A program made the translations under genes and the position numbers. A DNA stretch of 64,000 nt from a bacterium (GTDB lineage Bacteria; Babelota; Babeliae; Babelales; Babelaceae). The notes beneath the pieces were generated by a model. It saw only the letters and a program-made list of their open reading frames with translations, ran no database searches and had not been told where the DNA came from. Where the stretch lies: the NCBI GenBank assembly GCA_023428375.1, contig JAEYYR010000001.1, positions 248,001 through 312,000 of the forward strand. Reading direction: 5' to 3'. Shown here piece by piece: positions 32,096 through 40,633 of this stretch (within the stretch, counting starts at the first letter, position 1; every line of letters starts with the position of its first letter).

Positions 32096-33892
32096 TTATT
32101 TTCTTAATGACGCACGTAGAATTTTTTTGCGCAAACGAATATTGTTTGGTGTTACCTCAATCAATTCGTCAGGCATGATCCATTCCATACATGTTTCAAG
32201 AGACATAATACGTGGTGGTTCAATTTTAACGGTATCATCAGATCCTGATGCACGCATGTTTGTTAATTTCTTTTGCTTACATGGGTTTACGTCCATATCA
32301 TCGTCACGGCTATTTTCGCCAACGATCATACCTTCATATACTTTATCGCCAGGTTTTACAAACATAGTTGCGCGTTCTTGGAGTGTATCCAATGCATAAC
32401 CCGTTACTTGACCAGATTCCATAGAAACCAATGCACCCTTAGTACGGAAAGGAATATCACCTTTATATGGTTGATAACCATGGAAGCTAAAAGTAGCAAT
32501 ACCAGTACCACGAGTATCAGTTAAAAATTGGCTTCTGAAACCAAGAAGACCACGTGAAGGAACTTCAAATTCAATACGCACGCGACCATTTTCATAATGT
32601 TGCATGTTTTTCATTTCACCTTTACGACGGCCAACATATTCCATGACCACGCCTTGGTGCTCTTCCATAACATCGCAAACCAAATATTCAATCGGTTCGC
32701 ATTTTGCACCATTGATAGTCTTATAAATAACTTCAGGTGCTGAAAGTTGTAACTCAAAACCTTCACGACGCATGTTTTCAATCAAGATTCCAAGATGCAA
32801 TTGGCCGCGGCCAGAAATTTTAAACACATCACTAGAATCTGTTGCTTCAACGCGTAAGGCAACGTTTGTTTTCAATTCTTTTTCTAAACGATCTTTAATT
32901 TGACGAGAGGTAAGAAGCTTACCGTCTTGTCCGTTAAAAGGAGAATCGTTTACGGAGATATACATAGATAAGGTTGGTTCATCAATCTTAACATATGGAT
33001 GTGGTAATGGCTTACCAACTTCACACAATGTAGAACCAATGCTTACTTGTTCAGTAAAGCCAGTAACCGCGATAATATCACCAAAGCTAACTTCTTGTAC
33101 TTCAAACTTTTGAAGACCCAAGAATTTATACAATTTGGTTACTTTCATAGGACGGCTAACATAATCATCTTTGCAGATAATAAATTGCTGACCCATAGTC
33201 ATAGAACCACTGTACACACGACCAATAACAATAAGACCCAAGAAGTCTGAATGATCAAGACTGGTTGTCAAAACTTGAAGACCATTTTCTTTTTCTACTG
33301 GACCTGGAATAGTATTGATGATCGCATCAAAGAGCGGTGTCATATCTTCGCTAGGAACATCTGGGTTGGTAGTTGCAAATCCCATACGTGATGAACCATA
33401 AAGGATTGGGAAATCTAATTGATCATCACTTGTTGCAAGATCCAAGAATAAATCGTGAATCAATGATTCTGTACGTTCAATATCAGCGTCTTTACGATCA
33501 ATTTTGTTAATCAAAACGATTGGTCTTAAGTTCAATTGTAACGCTTTTTGCAATACAAAACGGGTACCTGGCAACACGCCTTCAGCAGCGTCAACCAACA
33601 GCAAGAACCCTTCAACCATTTGTAAAGTACGTTCTACTTCGCCACCAAAGTCACTGTGTCCTGGGGTGTCTACAATATTAATAGTCATACCTTTGTAGTT
33701 AATACCAGTATTCTTTGCAAGAATGGTAATACCACGTTCACGTTCAATGGCATTAGAATCCATTACGCGGTCTTCAGTCATGTCATCAAGAGTACCTGAC
33801 TGACGCAACAACTTATCAACCAAGGTCGTTTTACCATGGTCAACGTGTGCAATAATAGCAATATTACGTATATCTGTTCTTCTTCTATTCAT
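32096..33892 (-). CDS. typA: Ribosome-associated GTPase TypA/BipA
   Basis: Translation-factor GTPase that binds 70S ribosomes and helps 50S assembly and stress adaptation. G1 AHVDHGKTT at 15-23, G2 RERGITI, G3 DTPGH, G4 NKID are all visible, followed by EF-G-like domains and the TypA-specific C-terminal part (GTRGTGIATFSFHGYQPYKG). 598 residues is typical. The start gives the standard MNRRRTDIRN opening. It stands upstream of truA on the same strand. Confidence 0.97.
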   Translation of the reverse strand: MNRRRTDIRNIAIIAHVDHGKTTLVDKLLRQSGTLDDMTEDRVMDSNAIERERGITILAKNTGINYKGMTINIVDTPGHSDFGGEVERTLQMVEGFLLLVDAAEGVLPGTRFVLQKALQLNLRPIVLINKIDRKDADIERTESLIHDLFLDLATSDDQLDFPILYGSSRMGFATTNPDVPSEDMTPLFDAIINTIPGPVEKENGLQVLTTSLDHSDFLGLIVIGRVYSGSMTMGQQFIICKDDYVSRPMKVTKLYKFLGLQKFEVQEVSFGDIIAVTGFTEQVSIGSTLCEVGKPLPHPYVKIDEPTLSMYISVNDSPFNGQDGKLLTSRQIKDRLEKELKTNVALRVEATDSSDVFKISGRGQLHLGILIENMRREGFELQLSAPEVIYKTINGAKCEPIEYLVCDVMEEHQGVVMEYVGRRKGEMKNMQHYENGRVRIEFEVPSRGLLGFRSQFLTDTRGTGIATFSFHGYQPYKGDIPFRTKGALVSMESGQVTGYALDTLQERATMFVKPGDKVYEGMIVGENSRDDDMDVNPCKQKKLTNMRASGSDDTVKIEPPRIMSLETCMEWIMPDELIEVTPNNIRLRKKILRASLRK

Positions 33893-33917
33893 GCTCTATT
33901 TTCTTTAATGTTAAACA

Positions 33918-34466
33918 TTAATTATTATTTTTTTCATTATTATCAACGACTTCAACCGAAGCATCTTCTACCAAAACTTTTGCATCCGTTTCAGCGCTTA
34001 CTGGAGTTTCTTCAATTTGATCTTGTTCTTCAGTTTCGCCTAACAATAAATAACGAACTTGTTTTTGATATTCAGCATCAAGATCTTTTTCCATCAATGC
34101 AAGCTGAGCAAATCCAGGTCTAACAAGCGTTACTAGTCCATACAATTCTTTCATCATAAGAAAAGCAACTGCAGCACATCCTGCACGGAACGCCCACGGA
34201 GAACTAATCAATGACTCAGGCTCTTGATGAACATATACCTTATAAGCACAACCTGCGCCAACCCCAATCACACCCATTTGAACTGCATCACCGATTTGCT
34301 TCCAGAGTTGTTGCCAGAGCATAAATCTATGTTGTGCAAATTTTTCTTTGCCAGACATATATGCTTGATGCAAATCCATAGGTGACATACCAGTTGAACC
34401 TTCATAGGCTGCCAATTGAGAACTCAATGCGAACAACATGCTGAATAAGAATGAGATTGTTTTCAT
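33918..34466 (-). CDS. Exported TM-containing protein, unknown
   Basis: 182 residues. Signal at 1-20 (FLFSMLFALSSQLAA), a helical stretch with Gln and Trp (LWQQLWKQIGDAVQ), Gly-rich hydrophobic segments at about 65-78 and 95-115, and a strongly acidic tail (GETEEQDQIEETPVSAET and on). The acidic tail distinguishes it from other hairpin proteins nearby. AGGA precedes the ATG. It starts just after the rpsR terminator. Function unknown. Confidence 0.7.
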   Translation of the reverse strand: MKTISFLFSMLFALSSQLAAYEGSTGMSPMDLHQAYMSGKEKFAQHRFMLWQQLWKQIGDAVQMGVIGVGAGCAYKVYVHQEPESLISSPWAFRAGCAAVAFLMMKELYGLVTLVRPGFAQLALMEKDLDAEYQKQVRYLLLGETEEQDQIEETPVSAETDAKVLVEDASVEVVDNNEKNNN

Positions 34467-34483
34467 AATTTTCCTGCTTTATA

Positions 34484-34514
34484 AAAAAGCCCCGCGCTCG
34501 AAAAAGGCACGGGG
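34484..34514 (-). terminator. Terminator of the rpsF-rpsR unit
   Basis: Minus strand: CCCCG-x-GC (34514-34507) pairs with GC-x-CGGGG (34497-34490), followed by CTTTTTTAT. It separates rpsR from the exported-protein gene at 34466. Confidence 0.8.
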
Positions 34515-34557
34515 TTTTATTTTTATTGATGCCATTGAGCCATTATCGCTCAACCTA

Positions 34558-34842
34558 TTAATACAATGAGGTGTATGGCAATAATCCCATAACGCGGGAT
34601 TTCTTGATTTCTGTAGAAAGCATACGTTGATGCAATGCACAGTTACCAGAAATACGTGATGGTAAAATCTTTGCTCGCTCGGTCAAGAATGAACGAAGCA
34701 AGTGAGCATTTTTGTAATCTACTGTACGCTCTTGGCTTTCGCTCACACAGAAACGGCAATGTTTCTTTTGTGAATAAGAGCTACGACGTGCTTTTTTACG
34801 CAATAAACGCGTACTAATTTTTAATTTAACTTTTTTTGCCAT
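34558..34842 (-). CDS. rpsR: 30S ribosomal protein S18
   Basis: 94 residues from the ATG at 34842 (MAKKVKLK); a TTG two codons upstream is not required, and AGGA lies 7 bases ahead of the ATG. The S18 core is clear: CRFC segment, VDYKNAHLLRSFLTERAKILPSRISGNCALHQR, then KKSRVMGLLPY. Two Cys near 31 and 34 and one near 68 suggest the zinc-type S18 variant. Follows rpsF by 12 bp; the ssb gene often found between them is missing. Confidence 0.96.
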   Translation of the reverse strand: MAKKVKLKISTRLLRKKARRSSYSQKKHCRFCVSESQERTVDYKNAHLLRSFLTERAKILPSRISGNCALHQRMLSTEIKKSRVMGLLPYTSLY

Positions 34843-34854
34843 GTTCAAATCCTA

Positions 34855-35313
34855 TTAAACAGCTTCTTGCTGAGCAGCAGGAGCTGCAACTTCAGCTTCA
34901 TCAGCTTTACCCAATAATCCGGTCATTTTGTTTTCTTTCAAAAACGCATCAACTGAACGTGATGGCGCTTCTTCAAGAGATTCTGGACGGTAATATTCAA
35001 GTGAACCGGTCGCTGGCAATGCATGAAGCATATGACGCATGATCAATTCAGTATGTTTAACCATGCAGAATACTTTAACCGCAGACAATAATGCCTGTTT
35101 ATTAGCTTCTGAACAGCTAAAACGCGCTAAGAAATAAACGCCATAATCATAATTGCGGATAGGATATGCAAGTTTGAATTTGCCCCAACGCTCATATGAA
35201 ATGAGTTCAGCGCGGTTTTCTTTAACGATTTGTTGCAATTGACTTTCGAGCATCGCTGATTCATCAGTGGTGAGCTCTGGTAAAGTCAACATTAGAAGTT
35301 CGTAGCGAACCAT
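34855..35313 (-). CDS. rpsF: 30S ribosomal protein S6
   Basis: Binds S18 in the 30S platform. YELLMLTLPELT, YERWGKFKLAYPIRNYDYG and a MVKHTELIMRHML strand are typical. 152 residues, longer than usual because of an Ala/Glu/Pro-rich C-terminal tail. It is the first gene of the pair with rpsR. Confidence 0.96.
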   Translation of the reverse strand: MVRYELLMLTLPELTTDESAMLESQLQQIVKENRAELISYERWGKFKLAYPIRNYDYGVYFLARFSCSEANKQALLSAVKVFCMVKHTELIMRHMLHALPATGSLEYYRPESLEEAPSRSVDAFLKENKMTGLLGKADEAEVAAPAAQQEAV

Positions 35314-35431
35314 GTAAACCTCGTACTAAATGGAAATAAAAAAGACTATACCGCACGGACTACGACATGCGGTATTTAGTATTAAGTTCTATTTTAGCAT
35401 AAAAATATTGTTTTTATAGTCTTTTTTGCTA

Positions 35432-36106
35432 TTAGAAGACAAGATTTTGGTGGCGTTCAATAACACGTCCAATGATACGGAAGTGATCTTTTCCACGGAT
35501 TAAAGCAATTGGAGCTTGTTTAGAGTTAACAGATTCAAGCACTACAAAGTCTTCTGTATAGGTAACTTTCATAACCGCTTTAACTGCAACATCATTACCA
35601 TATTCAACAGCAGCAATATCACCTGAGCGTGTCCAAGTTTCAGGAGAAATCAATAGAATATCGCCCTTTTCAAAGGTTGGCGCCAAAGTATTGCTGTTTA
35701 ATTTGAGAGCAAAAAGAGAAGGATCGCTGCAGGTTAACACCGGCACAAACATATCTTTGCAACCACTAGTTACTTGTAACAATTGATTATTATATGGTGA
35801 TGGATTTGATGGGATATCCCCTACTACGGGAACAATATGCACATTCAATTTTACGTCAGTTTTTTCTGGCATATTTACTGAACTGCTGATTTCATCAGTA
35901 CGTTGACGACGCTGAGCAAATAAATCTATAGGACTTACTTCAAAAGCAACTGCGAGTTTTTTTAAGCAGTGTTCATTCCAACGACGAGTACCGTTTTTAA
36001 TATGCGTCAAATAGCTTTCCGACATGCCGGTTTTTTCGGCAAGAATTTTAGTCGTCCACCCTTTTTCACGTAACAGCTCCTTAACACGGAGTGCTGTAGA
36101 TGACAT
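35432..36106 (-). CDS. HTH repressor with degenerate S24 (LexA/CI-like) domain
   Basis: 224 residues. Residues 5-65 are an XRE-type helix-turn-helix (KILAEKTGMSESYLTHIKNG). The C-terminal half aligns with the S24 peptidase domain of LexA/CI, keeping FEKGDILLI and Lys176 (DVAVKAV), but the nucleophile Ser is Thr140 in LNSNTLAPT, and the Ala-Gly cleavage site expected near 95-101 reads VVGDIPSN. It therefore looks unable to self-cleave by the standard route, so DNA damage would not release it. It may sense something else. AAGGAG precedes the start; divergent from rnhB. Confidence 0.88.
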   Translation of the reverse strand: MSSTALRVKELLREKGWTTKILAEKTGMSESYLTHIKNGTRRWNEHCLKKLAVAFEVSPIDLFAQRRQRTDEISSSVNMPEKTDVKLNVHIVPVVGDIPSNPSPYNNQLLQVTSGCKDMFVPVLTCSDPSLFALKLNSNTLAPTFEKGDILLISPETWTRSGDIAAVEYGNDVAVKAVMKVTYTEDFVVLESVNSKQAPIALIRGKDHFRIIGRVIERHQNLVF

Positions 36107-36141
36107 AAAATGCTCCTTCTGTTAGTCTTTAAATGGTATAC

Positions 36142-36181
36142 AAAGTACGTTTATTATACGCCATATTTCACATTGTACTTT
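36142..36181. promoter_or_regulatory. Inverted repeat between the repressor and rnhB
   Basis: AAAGTAC (36142-36148) is mirrored by GTACTTT (36175-36181) with 26 bp between, centred in the divergent intergenic region. Candidate operator pair for the adjacent repressor. Confidence 0.4.
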
Positions 36182-36221
36182 AATATTTCATATAGTCAAT
36201 ATTTATCAATGCGGTTTCAGC

Positions 36222-36926
36222 ATGCCAACGATACGACGTAAGCCTGATTTTAAAAAAGATTTTTATGAAAACCAAGCCTGGTTACAGGATAGCACAGTAC
36301 TTGGAATCGATGAAGTTGGGCGTGGATGTCTTGCCGGACCGGTCGTTGCTGGGGCGGTAATTTTGCATCCAAATAAGTCAAATCGGCTCCTAAAAGACTC
36401 AAAACTTCTTGACCATGAGGAATTGATTAAGGCGTATACATGGATTACAAAGAACAGCTGGTATGGTGTTGGCATCATCCATCATCGGTGGATTGATCAT
36501 ATAAATATTTACCAAGCATCTATGTTGGCAATGGCACGCGCTTCAGCTCAAGTGTTAAGTTTGTCTCAGGTCAAACCACAATGCGTACTTGTTGACGCGG
36601 TCCCCCTTGAACTCACTTCCTTTGAAGGTGATGTTATTTCATTTATATATGGGGAAAAAAAATCAAGCTCTATTGCAGCGGCTTCAATAGTAGCAAAAGT
36701 AACCCGTGATAGATTGCTGGGCCAACTAGAAATGACCATTCCCGGTTATGATTTTAAAGAACATAAGGGCTATAGCACCGCAAAACATAAGAAAAATCTA
36801 CACGAATTTGGCGCATGCATGATTCATAGAGAAAGTTTTATCGATCATTTTGCAAATACCCAAGTAAATGAACAGCATTTAATCTTTAACGCTGAAGAAT
36901 TGGTACCGGTGATTGAACATGATTAA
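36222..36926 (+). CDS. rnhB: Ribonuclease HII
   Basis: Removes ribonucleotides embedded in DNA and RNA of hybrids. GIDEVGRGCLAGPVVAGAV at 28-46 gives the catalytic Asp30-Glu31; further acidic positions lie in VLVDAVP and in the region after SIVAKVTRDR. The GYSTAKH segment is also typical. 234 residues, slightly long because of a C-terminal extension. Divergent from the repressor and overlapping the next gene by 8 bp. Confidence 0.96.
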   Translation: MPTIRRKPDFKKDFYENQAWLQDSTVLGIDEVGRGCLAGPVVAGAVILHPNKSNRLLKDSKLLDHEELIKAYTWITKNSWYGVGIIHHRWIDHINIYQASMLAMARASAQVLSLSQVKPQCVLVDAVPLELTSFEGDVISFIYGEKKSSSIAAASIVAKVTRDRLLGQLEMTIPGYDFKEHKGYSTAKHKKNLHEFGACMIHRESFIDHFANTQVNEQHLIFNAEELVPVIEHD

Positions 36927-37521
36927 GCCATTTGCAGAAGTTATTCAAAGTTCAATAACGTCAAGCACAATACAATGTTGGCAATGGAATGTAGTGCCCG
37001 AATTAGGATCACTCATTACTATTCAAACAAAAAAGCATCTCAATTTTGGTATTATCAATTCTATTCAACTTGGCTCCATCGATCCTTCACGCCAGCCGTA
37101 TGCCTATCAAAAAACCGAAGAAGAATTACTTGCTGAACAACCACAAGTATTTGAATTTTTACAAACGACTTGCACCTATTTGCCGGTGGGCTTTATGGAA
37201 AACAATTCAATGTATTATCAATTGCCTCCTACACCTCCAAATATTCACAGCTTTGTATCATTAGCAACTCAAGAGCATTATCAAACATTCTTTGCAACCG
37301 AAATGTATCTGCCTTTATTATTGCAACCACAAAACATACCGCATGAAGAGTTACTCCTTGCATTATTACGAAAAAGAGCAACCCACAACGCTCTTACTAA
37401 AAAAAGCTTACTCCATTGCATCGATCTATTTGCCTATCATTGCAACGATTATAGAAAATTGAGATTATTTTTACAGCGTATTGAAGCAACAAATCATTAT
37501 TTTCAACAGCTATCTCTGTAG
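36919..37521 (+). CDS. Conserved protein, possible HAS-barrel-like N-terminal domain
   Basis: 200 residues from the ATG at 36919 within the rnhB end. The N-terminal 70 residues (FAEVIQSS, LITIQTKKHLNFGIINSIQLGSID) look like a small barrel such as the HAS-barrel of HerA/ATP-synthase-like proteins; the rest is helical, ending KLRLFLQRIEATNHY. I recall similar proteins as uncharacterised in related genomes. Coupled between rnhB and ftsY, which hints at a housekeeping role. The assignment is tentative. Confidence 0.55.
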   Translation: MIKPFAEVIQSSITSSTIQCWQWNVVPELGSLITIQTKKHLNFGIINSIQLGSIDPSRQPYAYQKTEEELLAEQPQVFEFLQTTCTYLPVGFMENNSMYYQLPPTPPNIHSFVSLATQEHYQTFFATEMYLPLLLQPQNIPHEELLLALLRKRATHNALTKKSLLHCIDLFAYHCNDYRKLRLFLQRIEATNHYFQQLSL

Positions 37522-37527
37522 GTGACT

Positions 37528-38412
37528 ATGTTCTCACTTTTTAAAAAAACAATTAACAATCTTTTTCAATCAACCGCAACAAAACTTAAATCTTTGTTTG
37601 GGATAAAAGCTCTTAATGAAGAACATTTAAAAGAACTTGAAACAATTCTTTTGCAAGCAGATGTTGGCTTGCCCACAATTACCTTCATTATTAAGCAATT
37701 AAAAGACCAAATGCCAAGCTCTGCTACCGGCCAGGATTTGTATAGCGCTTTGAAACAAATTATTAACGACATGCTTAACAAAACTCCAGTGGCACCGCTT
37801 GGAGATATTTTTTTACTCGTTGGTATAAATGGCAGCGGCAAAACTACTAATGCGGCTAAATTAGCATACAAATATCAACAGCTAGGCAAACATCCCTTTC
37901 TGATCGGTGCTGATACATTCAGAGCAGCAGCACGTGAACAACTACGCTCATGGGGAGAAAAAATAAATGTACCCGTGTATGCACCAGACAATATTCAAGA
38001 CCCAGCAGCGGTGGTTTTTAAAGGTTGTCAGGAGTTTTTGAATCAAAACAAAGATATTTGCATTATTGATACGGCTGGACGACTCCAGACAAAAACCAAT
38101 CTTATGCATGAACTTGATAAGATTAAACGTACTATTACTAAGGCTGCACCTAACAAACAAATTTCGACTCTTTTAGTAATTGACGCAATGTTAGGTCAAA
38201 ATTCGCTTGAGCAAGCACGAATATTTAATCAGGCAACTGCGATTGATGGTATCATTTTATCAAAAATGGATAGTTCAGCTCGCGGTGGTATTGTACTTGC
38301 TATAGCGCACGAATTACAATTACCTATAGTATATGTATCAAGTGGCGAAAACATAGAATCACTCCTGCCCTTCGAATCAAATACATTCACAGACAGTCTT
38401 TTTGCAGAATAA
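37528..38412 (+). CDS. ftsY: Signal recognition particle receptor FtsY
   Basis: SRP-receptor GTPase that docks ribosome-SRP complexes at the membrane for cotranslational export. Start at 37528 (AGGTG five bases upstream; GTG at 37522 rejected). G1 GINGSGKTT at 99-107, DTFRAAA at 129-135, G3 DTAGR at 181-185, G4-like SKMD, and the closing segment YVSSGEN all match. The N-domain is short and the acidic A-domain is absent, giving 294 residues. It fits the heavy export load of this genome. Confidence 0.96.
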   Translation: MFSLFKKTINNLFQSTATKLKSLFGIKALNEEHLKELETILLQADVGLPTITFIIKQLKDQMPSSATGQDLYSALKQIINDMLNKTPVAPLGDIFLLVGINGSGKTTNAAKLAYKYQQLGKHPFLIGADTFRAAAREQLRSWGEKINVPVYAPDNIQDPAAVVFKGCQEFLNQNKDICIIDTAGRLQTKTNLMHELDKIKRTITKAAPNKQISTLLVIDAMLGQNSLEQARIFNQATAIDGIILSKMDSSARGGIVLAIAHELQLPIVYVSSGENIESLLPFESNTFTDSLFAE

Positions 38413-38428
38413 ATTATTGTAAATATAA

Positions 38429-38470
38429 AAACCCCTTTTATAAGATTATAAAGTCTTATACAAGGGGTTT
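38429..38470 (+). promoter_or_regulatory. Long leader hairpin burying the Shine-Dalgarno of 38474
   Basis: Arms 38429-38445 and 38454-38470 match at 16 of 17 positions around TTATAAAG. The right arm holds AAGGGG, the ribosome-binding site for the GTG at 38474, three bases further on. It could also end ftsY transcription, but the downstream sequence (GTCGTGG) is not a U-tract. Confidence 0.6.
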
Positions 38471-38473
38471 GTC

Positions 38474-39208
38474 GTGGTAGCATTTTTTGCATTCTTTTTA
38501 TTTTTTCAGTCATTTGCGTCAGATACAAATACCTCAGATTTTAATGAATTACGTAATGCTTTAAAATCAAACATCTACACATTAAATAATCCAAAAACTA
38601 TTTCAGTAAAATCAGTTGAAGATGTATTAACCGCTGCTGAAAATCTGCAAGAATTTATAGCCGACAATTTCTTGAATTTATTCGATGTCTACAATAAACA
38701 AGACATTATAGATATTTATACAAAGCTGAACCAATTAAGTGCGACAAATATTTTTGCTGATAAAATAGCGAATCTCAAAACGGCAGATTTGTCCCAACTA
38801 GATTTGGATGCATCAGGCATTTGGCAGCATACTGCAGCTGAAGAAACAATTTATGGCACTATCGAGAATGCGCAACGTGAAGTCCAAAAAACCAAAGACA
38901 TTATTGCCGTTGTTATAAATAATTTTTACAGAATTTCATTTTTAGTTGCAAAAAAACGTATATTCTTCTCGTCTGAAGAAAAGAAGTTAATATTCATCTC
39001 CCTTTCTTTAAAAGAAATTTTGAATCCAAATTCTGTCAGTTCTGACGGAATCTTTAATGATGTGCATCAAGCATTATTGCGTTTAAATGAAATACTCATG
39101 ATAAGAACGTCATTTATAAATGCATATCGTGACGAACTTACTAATTTTGAAACGAATCAATTAATTGATGATTTTTCTAATGATTTACAAATAATGGCAT
39201 TTGTATGA
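38474..39208 (+). CDS. Secreted helical protein, unknown
   Basis: 244 residues from a GTG. Signal at about 1-15 (VAFFAFFLFFQSFA). The mature part is helical, with no TM segments and no Cys, and lacks known motifs. The Shine-Dalgarno is buried in the hairpin just upstream. Its stop overlaps the next gene's ATG by 4 bp, linking it to a pair of paralogous secreted proteins. It is inserted between ftsY and prmC. Confidence 0.65.
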   Translation: MVAFFAFFLFFQSFASDTNTSDFNELRNALKSNIYTLNNPKTISVKSVEDVLTAAENLQEFIADNFLNLFDVYNKQDIIDIYTKLNQLSATNIFADKIANLKTADLSQLDLDASGIWQHTAAEETIYGTIENAQREVQKTKDIIAVVINNFYRISFLVAKKRIFFSSEEKKLIFISLSLKEILNPNSVSSDGIFNDVHQALLRLNEILMIRTSFINAYRDELTNFETNQLIDDFSNDLQIMAFV

Positions 39209-39912
39209 TTAATCGCACCATTTTTGGATATATGCTGAAATATATTGTTGTATTAGTATATGTAAGCCTAATCGGCTTTGAGGCACAGTATATTGAAGAA
39301 CAATTTGTTCAATCACTCTTGATACCCGGTAATTTTTTTAATTATCTCCATGCATTTACACCTGCAACGAATGTGCTTACTAGAACCATAAGCATACTCT
39401 ATACTCACGCTCTCTATTTTCCTGAAACTGAGCCTAAATTGCTTACATGGTATGAAGAATTACGCACTAAACACATAATAATCGAAAAAATAATCAAAGA
39501 GTATGATACATCTAAGACTAAATATTCTGCTAGAATTGATAGAACTTACATCAATGATTCAGTTGATGAAAGGCTAGGGATAAAAAAATCAATATCTGAT
39601 CGAGCTGCATCTATACAAACCTTGCTTTATAATTTAAGAAAGCAAGATGAAGGTATGTTTAAAAAGCTACCATTAAAGCATAAAGATCTCTATTTCCAGT
39701 TTTTATTAGTCGCGTTATTAGAGAAATTTGGATGCAGTGAATACGTAGATATCTATAAAGAGCGTGTGCAAAAAACGGTCAAAGATTTACCCTCAAATTT
39801 GCTGACAATTCCAACAATTTTAAAATACAGACAAGAAAAAGAACTTGCATATGATACAATGCAAGCTGAATTCATAAAAATATATTCTTGGTCTTCTTCA
39901 GAATCTGACTAA
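39205..39912 (+). CDS. Secreted protein, paralog of 39983-40633
   Basis: 235 residues. The N terminus has a hydrophobic signal about 10-26 (LKYIVVLVYVSLIGFEA). Helical mature part with landmarks WYEELRTKHIIIEKI, DLYFQFLLVALLEKFG and LPSNLLTIPTILKYRQEKE. The next gene has the equivalents WYKDLQMKNFIIYIL, SIYFKFLMWQTLES and FPIFLHDIPSVIDYIVRNE, so these are tandem duplicates. Ends in a Ser-rich SWSSSESD tail. Function unknown. Confidence 0.7.
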   Translation: MINRTIFGYMLKYIVVLVYVSLIGFEAQYIEEQFVQSLLIPGNFFNYLHAFTPATNVLTRTISILYTHALYFPETEPKLLTWYEELRTKHIIIEKIIKEYDTSKTKYSARIDRTYINDSVDERLGIKKSISDRAASIQTLLYNLRKQDEGMFKKLPLKHKDLYFQFLLVALLEKFGCSEYVDIYKERVQKTVKDLPSNLLTIPTILKYRQEKELAYDTMQAEFIKIYSWSSSESD

Positions 39913-39982
39913 TGGTATTGATAATCAATGATTACTTGGGTACATTAATGCGATATAACATCATTATTTGAGCCATTTTTTC

Positions 39983-40633
39983 ATGATTATTGCACTTATT
40001 TTCTTAGTAACTTCATTAACAGCGTTTGACCATTCAGATTTAAAAGAAAAATATGAAAGACAAATGTATATTGCTCCCGAATTTTCTAATTATTTAACTG
40101 ACTATAAACATTTGGCCGATTTGACTCAAACCAGTATGTTTTTGCAAATAGAAACAATGAATAGTTCTAATAAGCTTTTGCAACATAAATACAAGATTTG
40201 GTATAAAGACTTACAGATGAAAAATTTTATAATTTATATTTTATGGCGATTCAATTCCCGCGAAAAAGTAGATCATAAAAGATTATCAAAACCTTATTAT
40301 CTTGATAACTTCTTAGGGTCTTCTGATACAGCTTTTTTGCTTCTCTCGGCAACGCAAGCATTTACATTTTTAGACAAAATTACATCTGAAGATCAAAAAT
40401 GGCTTTCTGAAAATAAGCCCACGACTACAAATCTTTTCCCCAAAAATCGATCAATTTATTTTAAATTTTTAATGTGGCAAACATTAGAGAGTTATTGCTA
40501 TGATACCCGCAAAAAGAAAAAATACGCTGAAATAATTCAAGAACTGTTGCAAGATTTTCCCATATTTTTACATGATATTCCTAGTGTCATAGATTACATA
40601 GTTCGAAATGAAAGTACCTATGCAAAATCATGA
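39983..40633 (+). CDS. Secreted protein, paralog of 39205-39912
   Basis: 216 residues from the ATG at 39983; a TTG at 39968 would add five residues. Signal IIALIFLVTSLTA, then YERQMYIAPEFSNYL matching the FVQSLLIPGNFFNYL of the upstream paralog. Helical, with a C-terminal DIPSVIDYIV segment. No Shine-Dalgarno is obvious. Its end overlaps prmC by 4 bp, coupling a lineage-specific secreted gene to a translation-factor gene. Confidence 0.7.
   Translation: MIIALIFLVTSLTAFDHSDLKEKYERQMYIAPEFSNYLTDYKHLADLTQTSMFLQIETMNSSNKLLQHKYKIWYKDLQMKNFIIYILWRFNSREKVDHKRLSKPYYLDNFLGSSDTAFLLLSATQAFTFLDKITSEDQKWLSENKPTTTNLFPKNRSIYFKFLMWQTLESYCYDTRKKKKYAEIIQELLQDFPIFLHDIPSVIDYIVRNESTYAKS

Noticed and set aside
32127..33698. 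Several rightward frames over typA
   Set aside because: Antisense shadows of a highly conserved gene, without ribosome-binding sites.
35432..36926. Prophage remnant suggested by a CI-like repressor
   Set aside because: No integrase, structural or lysis genes nearby; neighbours are core genes.
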